A stretch of 64,000 nucleotides of DNA. It comes from Alcaligenaceae bacterium (GTDB taxonomy: Bacteria; Pseudomonadota; Gammaproteobacteria; Burkholderiales; Burkholderiaceae_B). The stretch spans positions 829,225 to 893,224 of the forward strand of contig JACCEP010000001.1 in assembly GCA_013416395.1 (NCBI GenBank). The letters are read 5' to 3'. Of the stretch, positions 23,994 through 33,653 are shown in pieces. The notes beneath the pieces are model-generated. The model was not told the DNA's origin and ran no database searches. It was given only the letters and a program-made list of their open reading frames with translations. Within the stretch, counting starts at the first letter, position 1, and every line of letters starts with the position of its first letter. The translations under genes were made by a program, and so were the position numbers.

Positions 23994-24338
23994 TCAGTGA
24001 GGTTCACGGCTGGCTTTCTCAGCCAGGCCAGATACGCCCTCACGCCGTGCCAGCTCTTCGAGCACTTGCTCGGGGCGCAGGCCGTAATGCGTAAGTACGA
24101 CCAGGCTGTGAAACCATAAATCGGCGGTTTCGCTGATGATGCGGTCTGGCGTATTGTCTTTGGCCGCCATGACCAGCTCAGTGGCTTCTTCGCCGATTTT
24201 CTTTAAAAAAGCGTCTGGACCGCGTGCCAGCAGCTTGGCCGTATACGACGACGACGGATCACCCCCGTTTGCGGGGAGCCGCGATTCAAGCGTGTCGGCC
24301 AGTCGTGCCAGTATGGTGGAGGTATCGCTTACTTTCAT
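23994..24338 (-). CDS. hisE: Phosphoribosyl-ATP pyrophosphatase
   Basis: A 114-residue MazG-fold enzyme. The metal-binding blocks [32 protein letters not shown] and [18 protein letters not shown] are present, with the EE-x-x-E and E-x-x-D carboxylates. It hydrolyses phosphoribosyl-ATP to phosphoribosyl-AMP, step 2 of histidine synthesis. It overlaps hisI by 4 bases. In this lineage hisE and hisI are separate genes, not fused. Confidence 0.97.
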   Translation of the reverse strand: MKVSDTSTILARLADTLESRLPANGGDPSSSYTAKLLARGPDAFLKKIGEEATELVMAAKDNTPDRIISETADLWFHSLVVLTHYGLRPEQVLEELARREGVSGLAEKASREPH

Positions 24339-24739
24339 TTGTATATGAGATCAGGGTCTTTTAGTACCGGGTCTACCGCAGACCATGCCGTCTCACCAGA
24401 GGTATCGTCAAGTCGGCGGAAAAAGCAGCTTTCACGCCCAGTATGGCATGCGATGCCGCCTTGTTGTGTAACCTTGAGCAGAATAACATCGCCATCGCAG
24501 TCGAGTCGGGTTTCGTGTACCTGCTGTACATGGCCTGACTCTTCGCCCTTGCGCCACAGCCGGTTGCGTGAGCGTGACCAGTACACCGCGCGCCCGGTGG
24601 CGACAGTTTCTTGCAGGGCGTCGGCGTTCATCCAGGCCACCATCAAAATGGTGCCTGTATGGGCATCTTGTGCAATGGCTGGAATTAGCCCCTTTTCGTC
24701 AAACAGAACGGCTTCCAGCCAGCTGGGTGATGTTTTCAT
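24335..24739 (-). CDS. hisI: Phosphoribosyl-AMP cyclohydrolase
   Basis: A 134-residue protein with the HisI core: [42 protein letters not shown], the zinc/magnesium-binding [22 protein letters not shown], and RESCFFRRL. It opens the purine ring of phosphoribosyl-AMP, step 3 of the pathway. It overlaps hisF and hisE by 4 bases on either side. Confidence 0.97.
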   Translation of the reverse strand: MKTSPSWLEAVLFDEKGLIPAIAQDAHTGTILMVAWMNADALQETVATGRAVYWSRSRNRLWRKGEESGHVQQVHETRLDCDGDVILLKVTQQGGIACHTGRESCFFRRLDDTSGETAWSAVDPVLKDPDLIYK

Positions 24740-25545
24740 GCGGGTAGTCGTACCTTGATACCTTGGGCTGCCATAAATTCTTTGGCTTCTCTGACAGTAT
24801 ATTCCCCATAGTGGAAAATACTGGCCGCAAGCACCGCGCTGGCACGACCTTGGGTTACGCCGTCAGCCAGGTGCTGCAGGGTTCCGACGCCGCCCGATGC
24901 AATAACTGGCACAGGTGTTGCGTCAGAAATGGCACGGGTCAGGTCAAGATCAAAGCCCGATTTGGTGCCGTCACGATCCATGCTGGTGACCAGTAGTTCG
25001 CCAGCGCCGTAGCTGGCCATTTTGCGCGCCCACTCGATGGCGTCCAGCCCCGTGCCCTTGCGGCCACCGTGGGTGAAGACCTCCCAGCGGGGAGGCTCGC
25101 CGGGCCCGCTGACGCGCCGTGCATCGATGGCAACGACTATGCATTGGGAACCATGATAATTGGCAGCGTCCCGCACGAGTTCAGGGGTGGCAACTGCGGC
25201 GCTGTTGATTGACACCTTGTCGGCGCCGGCATTGAGCAGACGCTGGATATCGGCAACCTTGCGCACCCCACCCCCAACGGTAAGGGGGATGAATATTTCG
25301 CTGGCGACGGCCTCAATAATGGGCAGAATCAGGTCGCGTTCGTCGCTGGTGGCGGTAATGTCGAGAAAGGTGAGCTCATCGGCACCTTGCTCGTTATAGC
25401 GCCGGGCTATTTCGACAGGATCGCCGGCATCGACCAGGTTGACGAAATTAATGCCCTTGACTACCCGGCCAGCGGTAACGTCAAGGCACGGTATGATGCG
25501 GCGCGTCAGCGCCATGTCTTCGTTAGCGACGGAGCTTGAAGTCAT
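24736..25545 (-). CDS. hisF: Imidazole glycerol phosphate synthase, cyclase subunit
   Basis: A 269-residue TIM-barrel protein. [32 protein letters not shown] carries the first catalytic Asp, and [19 protein letters not shown] the second. [16 protein letters not shown] and [21 protein letters not shown] complete the phosphate sites. With HisH it makes IGP and AICAR. ATG 25545 overlaps the hisA stop as ATGA; an internal ATG ten codons later would give a more typical N-terminus. Confidence 0.97.
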   Translation of the reverse strand: MTSSSVANEDMALTRRIIPCLDVTAGRVVKGINFVNLVDAGDPVEIARRYNEQGADELTFLDITATSDERDLILPIIEAVASEIFIPLTVGGGVRKVADIQRLLNAGADKVSINSAAVATPELVRDAANYHGSQCIVVAIDARRVSGPGEPPRWEVFTHGGRKGTGLDAIEWARKMASYGAGELLVTSMDRDGTKSGFDLDLTRAISDATPVPVIASGGVGTLQHLADGVTQGRASAVLAASIFHYGEYTVREAKEFMAAQGIKVRLPA

Positions 25546-26285
25546 CAGGATCCCATCTCGTCAGCCAGGTCTTGCGCCTGAGTGAAATCAAGCGTGCCTT
25601 CGTACAGACTGCGCCCCAAAATGGCGCCTTCTATACCTTCTTCTTCGACGGCGCACAACGCCTTGATGTCTTCAAGGTCTGTGACACCGCCCGAGGCGAT
25701 AATGGGGATACTGACATGGCGGGCCAGGTTTACCGTGGCCTCGATGTTTACCCCCGACAGCATGCCATCTCGGCCGATGTCGGTGTACACGATGGCTTCG
25801 CAGCCGTAGTCTTCGAACTTGCGCGCGATATCGAACACGTCGTGGCGGGTGAGTTTGCTCCAGCCGTCGGTGGCGATTTTGCCGTCGCGTGCATCAAGAC
25901 CCACGATGATGTTGCCCGGAAAGGCGCTGCATGCATCGCGCAGAAACCCCGGGTCTTTGATGGCAGCGGTGCCGATAATGACATAAGACAGGCCGGCATC
26001 AAGATAGTGCTCGATGGTGGTCAGGTCGCGGATTCCGCCGCCAATCTGTACCGGGATGTCATCTGCAACCGCTTTGACAATAGCCTTGATGGCAGCGCCA
26101 TTTTTGGGTTTGCCGGCGACGGCGCCGTTTAAATCGACCAGATGCAGACGACGGGCACCCTGATCGAGCCATTGCAAGGCCATGGCGGCAGGGTCTTCAG
26201 AGAATACGGTGGCGTTGTTCAGGTCACCTTGGCGCAGGCGCACGCAGTGCCCGTCTTGAAGGTCGATGGCGGGTATGAGTAGCAT
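25545..26285 (-). CDS. hisA: Phosphoribosylformimino-AICAR phosphate isomerase
   Basis: A 246-residue TIM barrel. It opens with [20 protein letters not shown] (catalytic Asp), has the second catalytic Asp in [16 protein letters not shown], and [20 protein letters not shown] and [15 protein letters not shown] as phosphate-binding loops. It isomerises ProFAR to PRFAR. It ends in an ATGA overlap with hisF and starts 4 bases after hisH. Confidence 0.97.
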   Translation of the reverse strand: MLLIPAIDLQDGHCVRLRQGDLNNATVFSEDPAAMALQWLDQGARRLHLVDLNGAVAGKPKNGAAIKAIVKAVADDIPVQIGGGIRDLTTIEHYLDAGLSYVIIGTAAIKDPGFLRDACSAFPGNIIVGLDARDGKIATDGWSKLTRHDVFDIARKFEDYGCEAIVYTDIGRDGMLSGVNIEATVNLARHVSIPIIASGGVTDLEDIKALCAVEEEGIEGAILGRSLYEGTLDFTQAQDLADEMGS

Positions 26286-26289
26286 GATG

Positions 26290-27012
26290 TTATGGATTCC
26301 AGTCTACGAAATTCCGGTACAGCTGCAGGCCGGTGCCCGCACTTTTCTCGGGATGGAACTGTACCGCGAAAATGTTAGCCTTTGCGACAGCGCAGGTAAA
26401 GTCCAGACCGTAGTGGCTTACCCCAACGGCAAGCGAAGAATCTGTCGGTTCTGCATAGTAGCTGTGCACAAAATAAAAATGCGTCAGGTCGGGAATGCCC
26501 GTCCATAGCGGGTGCTGCCGCGTCTGCTTTACGCGGTTCCAGCCCATATGGGGCACTTTGAGCAACTCTTGCGCATGCGAATAGGGGGCTGGGCTGTCTG
26601 TTGCGTGGTTTTGAGCGGTGGCCTGGACGTTTGCTGTTGCACCAGCCGGTTCGCTGCTGAGGGTGGCATACTGCGGGCCCGTAAAGCGCTTTACCGTTCC
26701 GGGAAGCAGCCCCAGGCAGGGCACATTGCCCTCTTCGCTGTGTTCAAACAGCATTTGCTCGCCCACGCATACGCCCAGCAATGGCTTGCTGCGGGCTGCC
26801 CGCAGCACAGCATCACGCAGGCCCGAGGCGTCAAGGGTGCGCATGCAGTCAGGCATGGCACCCTGGCCGGGAAACACCACTCGGCTGGCTTGATCGATGG
26901 CGGCGGCGTCACGGCAGATGCGTACATCAGCATCCGGCGCAGCTGCCCTCAAGGCGCGCGCCACCGAATGGAAGTTGCCCATGCCGTAATCAACAATGGC
27001 GATTGTATTCAC
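26290..27012 (-). CDS. hisH: Imidazole glycerol phosphate synthase, glutamine amidotransferase subunit
   Basis: A 240-residue class I amidotransferase. The nucleophile is Cys82 in [13 protein letters not shown], the oxyanion region is [10 protein letters not shown], and the His/Glu pair is in AVQFHPEKS. It feeds ammonia to HisF. The protein is about 25 residues longer than usual because of an Ala/Thr/Pro-rich insertion at about residues 116-145, between the VKRF strand and LKVPHMGWN. The insertion does not break the frame. Gene order hisB-hisH-hisA-hisF is standard. Confidence 0.96.
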   Translation of the reverse strand: MNTIAIVDYGMGNFHSVARALRAAAPDADVRICRDAAAIDQASRVVFPGQGAMPDCMRTLDASGLRDAVLRAARSKPLLGVCVGEQMLFEHSEEGNVPCLGLLPGTVKRFTGPQYATLSSEPAGATANVQATAQNHATDSPAPYSHAQELLKVPHMGWNRVKQTRQHPLWTGIPDLTHFYFVHSYYAEPTDSSLAVGVSHYGLDFTCAVAKANIFAVQFHPEKSAGTGLQLYRNFVDWNP

Positions 27013-27070
27013 GGTAGTCAGCCGTCAGGAGGTTAAAAGGAAAGGCTGTGGGCTTTTTAGTGTAAATACT

Positions 27071-27658
27071 TTAAAGCACACCTTTGGTCGATGGAATAAC
27101 ACCCACACTGCGAGAATCAAGCTCTGTCGCCATGCGCAGGGCACGACCAAAGGCCTTGAAGACAGTTTCGCATTGATGGTGTGCGTTTTCACCGCGAAGA
27201 TTGTCGATGTGCATGGTGACCAGAGCGTGGTTGGAAAAGCCCTGAAAAAACTCACGTGCCAGGTCGACATCAAAACGACCGATGTGTGAACGGGTGTAGG
27301 GTACAAAGTAAAACAGCCCAGGCCGGCCCGAGAAATCGATGACAACGCGCGATAGTGCTTCGTCTAGCGGAACATACGAATGGCCATAGCGACGCATGCC
27401 GGCTTTGTCGCCGACGGCGGCGGCAAAGGCCTGGCCCAGGGTAATGCCGACGTCTTCAACAGTATGGTGGTCGTCAATATGGGTGTCGCCATCACAATGG
27501 ATGTCGAGGTCGATCAGGCCATGCCGGGCGATCTGGTCAAGCATGTGGTCGAGAAAGGGCACACCCGTGTTAATGGTTTGGCGGCCAGTGCCATCTAAAT
27601 TGATGGCCGCGCGCACGCGCGTCTCGTTGGTGTTGCGGGTAATGTCAGCTGTACGCAT
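27071..27658 (-). CDS. hisB: Imidazoleglycerol-phosphate dehydratase
   Basis: A 195-residue monofunctional HisB (no phosphatase domain). The two metal-binding histidine repeats are [33 protein letters not shown] and, in the second half, [30 protein letters not shown]. It dehydrates IGP to imidazole-acetol phosphate. It follows hisD with 2 bases between stop and start, in the place where relatives often have hisC. Confidence 0.97.
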   Translation of the reverse strand: MRTADITRNTNETRVRAAINLDGTGRQTINTGVPFLDHMLDQIARHGLIDLDIHCDGDTHIDDHHTVEDVGITLGQAFAAAVGDKAGMRRYGHSYVPLDEALSRVVIDFSGRPGLFYFVPYTRSHIGRFDVDLAREFFQGFSNHALVTMHIDNLRGENAHHQCETVFKAFGRALRMATELDSRSVGVIPSTKGVL

Positions 27659-27660
27659 GT

Positions 27661-28977
27661 TCAGAGTTCGGAATCAGAGGTTGTCAGGCGGTATTCGGCG
27701 CTGGCAGCGTGGGCGTAAAGCCCTTCGCCATGGGCAAGCGTGGATGCAATCGGGCCCAGTAGCTGTGCGCCGTGTTGCGATACCTGGATGAGACTGGATC
27801 GTTTCTGAAAATCATAAACGCCCAGTGGCGAAGAAAAGCGGGCTGTGCGCGATGTGGGCAGCACATGGTTGGGGCCGGCGCAGTAGTCGCCCAGTGACTC
27901 GGAACTGTAGCGTCCCAGAAAAATGGCACCGGCATGGCGTATGAGATCTGCCCATTGCATGGGGTTTTCGGTTGAAATCTCCAGATGCTCGGGCGCAATG
28001 TGATTGGCGATTTCGCAGGCTTCTTCCATACTTTGCGTATGGATCAATGCACCCCGGTCACCCAGGCTGGTGCGTATGATGTTGGCGCGCGGCATGGTTG
28101 GTAGCAGGCGCTCCATGGCAGCCTCGACCTGATCCAGGTAGGCGGCGTCGGGGCACAGCAGAATAGCCTGCGCCAGTTCGTCATGCTCGGCCTGCGAAAA
28201 CAGGTCCATGGCGACCCAGTCGGGCGGCGTGGTGCCATCGGCAATGATGAGGATCTCGCTGGGCCCGGCGATCATGTCAATGCCCACAACGCCAAATACC
28301 CGGCGCTTGGCGGCGGCCACATAGGCGTTGCCCGGCCCTACGATTTTGTCAACGGGCTTGATGGTTGACGTGCCATAGGCCAGTGCCGCCACGGCCTGCG
28401 CGCCACCAATGCCCCACACGCGATCGACGCCACCCAGGGCCGCTGCGGCCAGCACAATGGGGTTATGAACCCCATCGGGGGTAGGCGTGACCATGATTAC
28501 CTCTTGCACGCCCGCGACTTTGGCCGGTATGGCGTTCATGAGCACTGAAGAGGGGTAAGCGGCTTTGCCGCCCGGCACATACAGGCCCACGCGGTCTAGT
28601 GGCGTAATTTTTTGCCCCAGGAGGGTGCCGTCTTCGTCGGTGTATGTCCAGGTTTCTGCGCGCTGGCGTTCATGGTAGCTGCGCACACGCTCTGCGGCGC
28701 TCTCAAGGGCGCTGCGCTGCGCGGCGGGCAAGGCTGCCAGTGCGGCCTGCCACTCATGGCGCGGGATCTCGAGCGCGGCGACAGAGTCGGCGCTAACGCG
28801 GTCAAAGCGTGCGGTGTACTCCAGCACGGCATCGTCGCCTCGTTGGGCGACGTCTTTGAGTATGGCGGCTGTTGCCTGCTCGATCGATTCATCTTGCGAT
28901 GCGTCGAAGGCCAACAACGTGCGTAGACAGGCGTCGAAGTCGCCTGACTGCGAATTGAGGCGTTTAATCAATGACAT
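27661..28977 (-). CDS. hisD: Histidinol dehydrogenase
   Basis: A 438-residue enzyme of usual length. Key segments are [71 protein letters not shown] and the zinc/catalytic region [15 protein letters not shown] with [10 protein letters not shown]. It oxidises histidinol to histidine in two NAD-dependent steps, the end of the pathway. It lies between hisG (101-base gap) and hisB. The aminotransferase that supplies its substrate (hisC) is not encoded in the window. Confidence 0.97.
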   Translation of the reverse strand: MSLIKRLNSQSGDFDACLRTLLAFDASQDESIEQATAAILKDVAQRGDDAVLEYTARFDRVSADSVAALEIPRHEWQAALAALPAAQRSALESAAERVRSYHERQRAETWTYTDEDGTLLGQKITPLDRVGLYVPGGKAAYPSSVLMNAIPAKVAGVQEVIMVTPTPDGVHNPIVLAAAALGGVDRVWGIGGAQAVAALAYGTSTIKPVDKIVGPGNAYVAAAKRRVFGVVGIDMIAGPSEILIIADGTTPPDWVAMDLFSQAEHDELAQAILLCPDAAYLDQVEAAMERLLPTMPRANIIRTSLGDRGALIHTQSMEEACEIANHIAPEHLEISTENPMQWADLIRHAGAIFLGRYSSESLGDYCAGPNHVLPTSRTARFSSPLGVYDFQKRSSLIQVSQHGAQLLGPIASTLAHGEGLYAHAASAEYRLTTSDSEL

Positions 28978-29078
28978 GTTGCGAACCGGTAAATTTTATC
29001 TATAAGCCTGAGTGTATACCTAAGTGTGTCGATACGGTGGCAGAGGCCATCACAGATGGGTTGCCCGGGGCAGTTTGT

Positions 29079-29756
29079 TCAGGCGAGGCTGGCCGAAGCA
29101 TGTGAAAATGCATCAATAAGGGGTTGCAACTCAGCAGAGCGTGTTTTTAGCGAAGCCTGGTTGACGATAAGCCGCGATGAGATTTGTGCGACTTCTTCCA
29201 CGGCAACCAGATTATTGGCCTTGAGCGTGCCGCCCGTCGATACCAGATCAACAATGGCATCTGCCAGGCCTACCAATGGCGCAAGTTCCATCGAGCCATA
29301 AAGCTTGATCAGGTCGACATAGACACCCTTGGCCGCAAAGTGCTCACGCGCGGCTTGTACATACTTGGTGGCCACGCGTAGCCGTGCACCTTTGTAAACA
29401 GCCGCTTCGTAGTCAAAGCCGCGGCGTACCGCGACGCACAGGCGGCATCGTGCAATATTGAGGTCAACCGGCTGATACAGACCACCAGGGTGCTCGGCCA
29501 CATGCTCGTGCAGTACGTCTTTGCCGGCGATACCGAAGTCGGCGGCACCGTACTGAACATAGGTGGGCACGTCAGAGGCCCGCACAATAATAAGCTGCAG
29601 GTTGTCACTGCTGGTGGGGATAATGAGCTTGCGTGATGTTTCGGGGTTTTCGGTAACCTGGATGCCGGCAGCAGCCAGCAAGGGCATGGTTTCGTCGAAA
29701 ATACGCCCTTTGGACAGCGCAAGGGTAAGTGGTTTGTCGAGGCTTGCAGGGCTCAT
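29079..29756 (-). CDS. hisG: ATP phosphoribosyltransferase, short form
   Basis: A 225-residue HisG of the short type: [23 protein letters not shown] at the start, the [13 protein letters not shown] block, and the PRPP loop [19 protein letters not shown]. It lacks the C-terminal regulatory domain of the long form. Short HisG needs HisZ, a histidyl-tRNA-synthetase-like subunit, for activity and feedback control, and hisZ is not in the window. It catalyses step 1 of histidine synthesis. It overlaps murA by 4 bases, so histidine and murein genes share a transcript. Confidence 0.96.
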   Translation of the reverse strand: MSPASLDKPLTLALSKGRIFDETMPLLAAAGIQVTENPETSRKLIIPTSSDNLQLIIVRASDVPTYVQYGAADFGIAGKDVLHEHVAEHPGGLYQPVDLNIARCRLCVAVRRGFDYEAAVYKGARLRVATKYVQAAREHFAAKGVYVDLIKLYGSMELAPLVGLADAIVDLVSTGGTLKANNLVAVEEVAQISSRLIVNQASLKTRSAELQPLIDAFSHASASLA

Positions 29757-31018
29757 GCGGCTTCTCGTTTGAGACGTTGAATATTGGCACCCACGGAGCG
29801 CAGCTTTTCTTCCATGCGCTCGTAGCCACGATCAAGATGGTAAATGCGCTCAATGATGGTGTCGCCGCAGGCGGCCAGGCCGGCAATGACCAGGCTGGCC
29901 GAAGCGCGCAGATCAGTGGCCATAACCGTGGTGCCCGACAGTTGCCCTACACCGAGTACGACGGCAGTATGGCCGTCGATGTCGATCTGGGCACCCATGC
30001 GGCTAAGTTCTTGCACGTGCATGTAGCGGTTTTCAAAGATGTTTTCGACAATAATGGCTGTGCCATCGGCGATGGTGTTTAGCGCCATCAGTTGAGCTTG
30101 CATGTCGGTAGGAAAGCCCGGATATTCGCTGGTGCGAAAGCCGGTTGCGCGCGGCCGTTTGTTCATCATGCCGCGGATCCAGTCATCGCCATGCTCAATG
30201 GTCATGCCTGCTTCGATCAGCTTGTCGAGCGTAGCCCCCATGGTCAGGGGGGCAGCATTGCGCAGCATGATTTCACCGCCTGTGGCACCAACGGCGCACA
30301 GAAAGGTACCGGCCTCGATACGGTCAGGCACAACGCTGTGTTCGGCGCCATGCAGGCTGTCGACGCCGTCGATAATAATCTGGTCTGTACCGTGCCCCTT
30401 GATGCGCGCGCCCATTTTATTGAGCAACTCGGCAAGATCAACGATTTCAGGCTCGCGTGCGGCGTTTTCGAGCGTGGTGCGCCCTTTTGCCAGCGTGGCG
30501 GCCATCATCAGGTTTTCGGTGCCGGTCACGGTAACCATGTCGGTACGGATGGACGCGCCTTGCAGGCGTGTGGCCTTGGCCACTACATAGCCATGCTCAA
30601 TGCGGATGTCGGCACCCATGGCCTCCAGCCCCTTGATGTGCTGGTCAACCGGGCGCTGGCCGATGGCGCAGCCACCGGGCAGGCTGACGCGCGCCTGGCC
30701 GAAGCGTGCGAGCAGAGGCCCGAGCACCAGAATTGACGCGCGCATGGTCTTGACCAGCTCGTAGGGGGCCTCAAGCTTGTCTACGTGGGCCGCGCACAGC
30801 TCCATGGCGTTGTCGGCATGGTGTTCAGACCTAACTCCCATCTGCCCCAGCAAGCGTAATGTCGTGCCGATGTCGTTAAGATGCGGCACATTGCGCAGTG
30901 CAATGGTATCGGCTGTAAGCAGGCTGGCACATAAAATGGGCAGTGCGGCGTTTTTGGCGCCTGAGACGGAGATTTCGCCGCTTAGACGGTTGCCGCCAGT
31001 GATTAGCAGTTTATCCAT
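29753..31018 (-). CDS. murA: UDP-N-acetylglucosamine 1-carboxyvinyltransferase
   Basis: A 421-residue enzyme of normal length. The PEP-adduct Cys is Cys117 in [17 protein letters not shown], the fosfomycin target. [22 protein letters not shown] starts the protein and [29 protein letters not shown] is near the end. It commits UDP-GlcNAc to peptidoglycan synthesis. It overlaps bolA by 8 bases and hisG by 4. Confidence 0.97.
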   Translation of the reverse strand: MDKLLITGGNRLSGEISVSGAKNAALPILCASLLTADTIALRNVPHLNDIGTTLRLLGQMGVRSEHHADNAMELCAAHVDKLEAPYELVKTMRASILVLGPLLARFGQARVSLPGGCAIGQRPVDQHIKGLEAMGADIRIEHGYVVAKATRLQGASIRTDMVTVTGTENLMMAATLAKGRTTLENAAREPEIVDLAELLNKMGARIKGHGTDQIIIDGVDSLHGAEHSVVPDRIEAGTFLCAVGATGGEIMLRNAAPLTMGATLDKLIEAGMTIEHGDDWIRGMMNKRPRATGFRTSEYPGFPTDMQAQLMALNTIADGTAIIVENIFENRYMHVQELSRMGAQIDIDGHTAVVLGVGQLSGTTVMATDLRASASLVIAGLAACGDTIIERIYHLDRGYERMEEKLRSVGANIQRLKREAA

Positions 31019-31268
31019 TCGGGTTCGCTTTATATTCTTCAGGAGTCAGTGTGCGCATCGACAGGGCATGAATTTCAGCTTTCATGCGGTCACCCAGTGC
31101 GGCATACACAATCTGATGACGCGCGATCAGTCGTTTGCCTTCGAACGCGGGGCTGACGATGACGGCGTCAAAGTGTGAACCATCACCGTAAACCTCGAGA
31201 TGTTCACATGCCAGGTTGGCAGCGATGTATTCACGGACTTGGTCGGGGGTAGGCAACATGACAATCAA
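31011..31268 (-). CDS. BolA/IbaG-family protein
   Basis: An 85-residue protein with the BolA fold pattern: [69 protein letters not shown]. The Cys-Glu and FEGK-x-x-x-x-RH positions are conserved. BolA/IbaG proteins bind monothiol glutaredoxin and [2Fe-2S] clusters, and IbaG is typically encoded next to murA, as here. It overlaps the upstream permease by 4 bases. Confidence 0.93.
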   Translation of the reverse strand: MIVMLPTPDQVREYIAANLACEHLEVYGDGSHFDAVIVSPAFEGKRLIARHQIVYAALGDRMKAEIHALSMRTLTPEEYKANPNG

Positions 31269-32059
31269 TTCCTGAGTTTATAGCCCCTGGCCAGCAGGCG
31301 CAGGGCAAAGATACAGAGGGCAACGAAAACCGCTGCCACGACCGCCAGGCTATGCCATGGCGAAACGTCAGATACGGCGAAAAAGCCGTAACGCATTCCG
31401 TCAATTGTGTAAAAGACGGGGTTAAAGCGTGAAACGGCCTGCCAGAAGGGCGGCAGGCTGTGTATGGAGTAAAACACACCCGACAAAAAGGTGGCGGGCA
31501 TAATAAGAAAGTTTTGGAAGGCGGCTAACTGGTCGAATTTTTCGGACCACAGGCCAGCAACCAGGCCCAGCACAGCCATGATGCCGCACGATAGTATGGC
31601 AAAGACCAGCACCCACAGGATGTTGGCGGCGGGCAGCGGCACAAAAAACAGGGCAACCAGCCAGATACAGGCGCCTACGCACAGGCCACGCGTTACGGCG
31701 GCGATAATGTAAGCACTGAATATTTCGCGGTGTGACAGGGGGGGCAGCAACACAAACACCAGGTTGCCGGTGATGCGGCTTTGTATCAGCGACGATGAGG
31801 GGTTGGCAAACGAGTTTTGCAGCATGCTCATCATCATCAGGCCAGGGATGAGAAACGAGGTATAGGGTACAGAGCCATACACCTGTACGCGCCCTTCGAG
31901 TACGTGAGCAAATACCAGCAAGTACAGCAGCGCGGTAACCACTGGTGCGGCAACGGTTTGAAAGCCCACCTTCCAGAAGCGCGACAGTTCTTTGTGAAGC
32001 AGGGTTGGAAAGCCTGAACCCAGGCCCTCTTGTGGTTTTAGCCGCGAATTGGAGCTCAT
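31265..32059 (-). CDS. ABC-2 type transporter permease (YadH-like)
   Basis: A 264-residue membrane protein with six hydrophobic segments and the ABC-2 signature region (FVLLPPLSHREIFSAYIIAAVTRGLCVG, then LMPATFLSGVFYSIHSLPPFWQAVSRFNPV, as read with its local variants). It should be the membrane half of an exporter whose ATPase is the gene just upstream (4-base overlap). YadGH-like pairs are conserved next to mla genes in this group, and their substrate is unknown. Confidence 0.93.
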   Translation of the reverse strand: MSSNSRLKPQEGLGSGFPTLLHKELSRFWKVGFQTVAAPVVTALLYLLVFAHVLEGRVQVYGSVPYTSFLIPGLMMMSMLQNSFANPSSSLIQSRITGNLVFVLLPPLSHREIFSAYIIAAVTRGLCVGACIWLVALFFVPLPAANILWVLVFAILSCGIMAVLGLVAGLWSEKFDQLAAFQNFLIMPATFLSGVFYSIHSLPPFWQAVSRFNPVFYTIDGMRYGFFAVSDVSPWHSLAVVAAVFVALCIFALRLLARGYKLRN

Positions 32060-32847
32060 GCCGTTACCCCCAGGTAGTCATCGTCGTGCATGATGCGTAC
32101 GAATGCATCTTCAAGGTCGGTTCCGCCGACGCGAGCCATCAGCGCCTGGGTAGTGTCAAGCGCCACGACGCGGCCCCCTTTGAGCATGGCAATACGCTTG
32201 CACAGGGCCTCGGCCTCTTCGAGGTAATGCGTTGTGAGCAAAATGGTGTGCCCTTCCTTGTTCAGCCTGGAGATAAATTCCCACAAGGTACGGCGCAGGT
32301 CGACGTCGACCCCCGCCGTGGGTTCGTCGAGAATAATGACGGGCGGGCGGTGCACCAGTGCCTGGGCGACCAGCACGCGCCGCTTCATGCCGCCCGATAG
32401 TGCCCGCATATTGGTATCGGCCTTGTCGGAAAGCCCCAGGTTGAACAGAATTTCGTCGATCCAGTCGTCATTGTTGCGCAGGCCAAAATAGCCTGACTGA
32501 ATGCGCAGGGTTTCGCGTACCGTGAAAAACGGGTCGTAAACGATTTCTTGAGGTACGACGCCCAGCGACCGGCGTGATCCGCGAAAGTCATCGATAACGT
32601 CATAGCCGCATACGCGCGCGTGGCCCTCTGTGGCGCGCGCCAGGCCCGCCAAAATGGATATAAGCGTGGTTTTGCCCGCACCGTTTGGCCCGAGCAGGCC
32701 GAAAAATTCACCATGTTCAACGGTAAAGCTGACGTCTCGCAATGCCTGGAAGCCCGCGCTGCGCGGCGCACCCGTTACCCAGTGTTTGAGGGTACGGGGC
32801 ATGGGGGCATAGGTTTTGCTGATGTGTTCTAGACTGAGGGCTGACAT
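32056..32847 (-). CDS. ABC transporter ATP-binding protein (YadG-like)
   Basis: A 263-residue ATPase: Walker A GLLGPNGAGKTTLISIL, signature ALSGGMKRRVLVAQALVHRPPVIILDEPTAGVD with Walker B and D-loop, H-loop TTHYLEEAEAL. It energises the adjoining ABC-2 permease. ATG 32847 begins the family N-terminus (MSALSLEHISKTY); a GTG nine codons earlier is possible but lies just beyond a T-run. The gene starts 8 bases after an intrinsic terminator, so transcription either reads through or begins at the TATAAT-like box upstream. Confidence 0.95.
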   Translation of the reverse strand: MSALSLEHISKTYAPMPRTLKHWVTGAPRSAGFQALRDVSFTVEHGEFFGLLGPNGAGKTTLISILAGLARATEGHARVCGYDVIDDFRGSRRSLGVVPQEIVYDPFFTVRETLRIQSGYFGLRNNDDWIDEILFNLGLSDKADTNMRALSGGMKRRVLVAQALVHRPPVIILDEPTAGVDVDLRRTLWEFISRLNKEGHTILLTTHYLEEAEALCKRIAMLKGGRVVALDTTQALMARVGGTDLEDAFVRIMHDDDYLGVTA

Positions 32848-32854
32848 TGGCACA

Positions 32855-32885
32855 CAAAAAAAAGCTCGGCCCACGATGAGCCAAG
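32855..32885 (-). terminator. Intrinsic terminator between the mla operon and the yadGH-like genes
   Basis: On the minus strand a 9-bp stem including G-T pairs (arms GCTTGGCTC and GGGCCGAGC, loop ATCGT) is followed by eight T residues. It lies about 100 bases past mlaC. A perfect TATAAT (32892-32897 on the minus strand) stands just upstream, so a transcript started there would begin with this hairpin. Confidence 0.85.
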
Positions 32886-32983
32886 CCTTGCATTATAGTC
32901 GTTGCACATGCCTGCGACCCGGTACGCCCAAACGGCGATGGGTCTTGGCATTGTGCCGGCCACCGTACCGGGGGCCGGGCTGC

Positions 32984-33643
32984 TTACTGGCTGTTGCTGC
33001 GATTAAGCGCGTCGATCAGGCCGTCGACGCCGTTTTGTGAAATTTGCTGCGCAAACTGATTGCGGTAGTTTTGAATAAGCCAGATGTTTTCTACATTAAG
33101 GTCGTAGATTTTCCAGCCTTGGGGTGTTTGTTCGAGGCGGTAGTCAATGGCCACTGCGGGGCCGTTGCGCTGCGAAAGGGTGGAGCGCACAACAACGTCG
33201 TCTGCGTTGGGATCGCCTCTGAAAGGCTCCATTTTGATGGCAGACACGTCATCAACGCGCTTGAGTGCGCCGCTGTATGTGCGGATCAGTGTGTTTTTGA
33301 ACGCATCGACCAGGCGAGTTTGCTGGTCGGGCGTAGCCTGACGCCAGTAGCGGCCAGCGGCCAGGCGCGTGGTTTTCTGAAAGTTGACATAAGGCAGAAT
33401 GTACTCATCAACCAGCTGGTTGATGCGCTTGGTATCGCCTGCCTTGGCCTTTTCGTCGTTTTTGATGGCGGCCAGCGCGTTGTCAGCCGCGGCCTGCACA
33501 AATTCATTAGGAGCCGCTTTTGGGTTTACGGCTACGCTGGCCCCGGCTTGCCCGGCGAACAGCCCGGCCACGGCAAATACGCTGACAGCCGCCAGGCGGC
33601 GCATAAGAGGGTAGGTGTTGAGCGATGAAAAAAATGCTGACAT
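32984..33643 (-). CDS. mlaC: Phospholipid-binding protein MlaC
   Basis: A 219-residue periplasmic protein. Signal peptide: RRLAAVSVFAVAGLFAGQAGASVA. The mature part (DTKRINQLVDEYILPYVNFQKTTRLAAGRYWRQATPDQQTRLVDAFKNTLIRTYSGAL, then VDYRLEQTPQGWKIYDLNVENIWLIQNYRNQFAQQI with local variants) is the MlaC/Ttg2D domain. It ferries phospholipid between the outer-membrane MlaA and the inner-membrane MlaFED complex. ATG 33643 is preceded by GGAG; the frame is open further upstream but not as this protein. It is the last gene of the mla operon. Confidence 0.95.
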   Translation of the reverse strand: MSAFFSSLNTYPLMRRLAAVSVFAVAGLFAGQAGASVAVNPKAAPNEFVQAAADNALAAIKNDEKAKAGDTKRINQLVDEYILPYVNFQKTTRLAAGRYWRQATPDQQTRLVDAFKNTLIRTYSGALKRVDDVSAIKMEPFRGDPNADDVVVRSTLSQRNGPAVAIDYRLEQTPQGWKIYDLNVENIWLIQNYRNQFAQQISQNGVDGLIDALNRSNSQ

Positions 33644-33653
33644 GTGTTCTCCG

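Noticed and set aside
30092..30736. 214-codon open frame opposite murA
   Set aside because: Antisense to a conserved enzyme and without recognisable domains.
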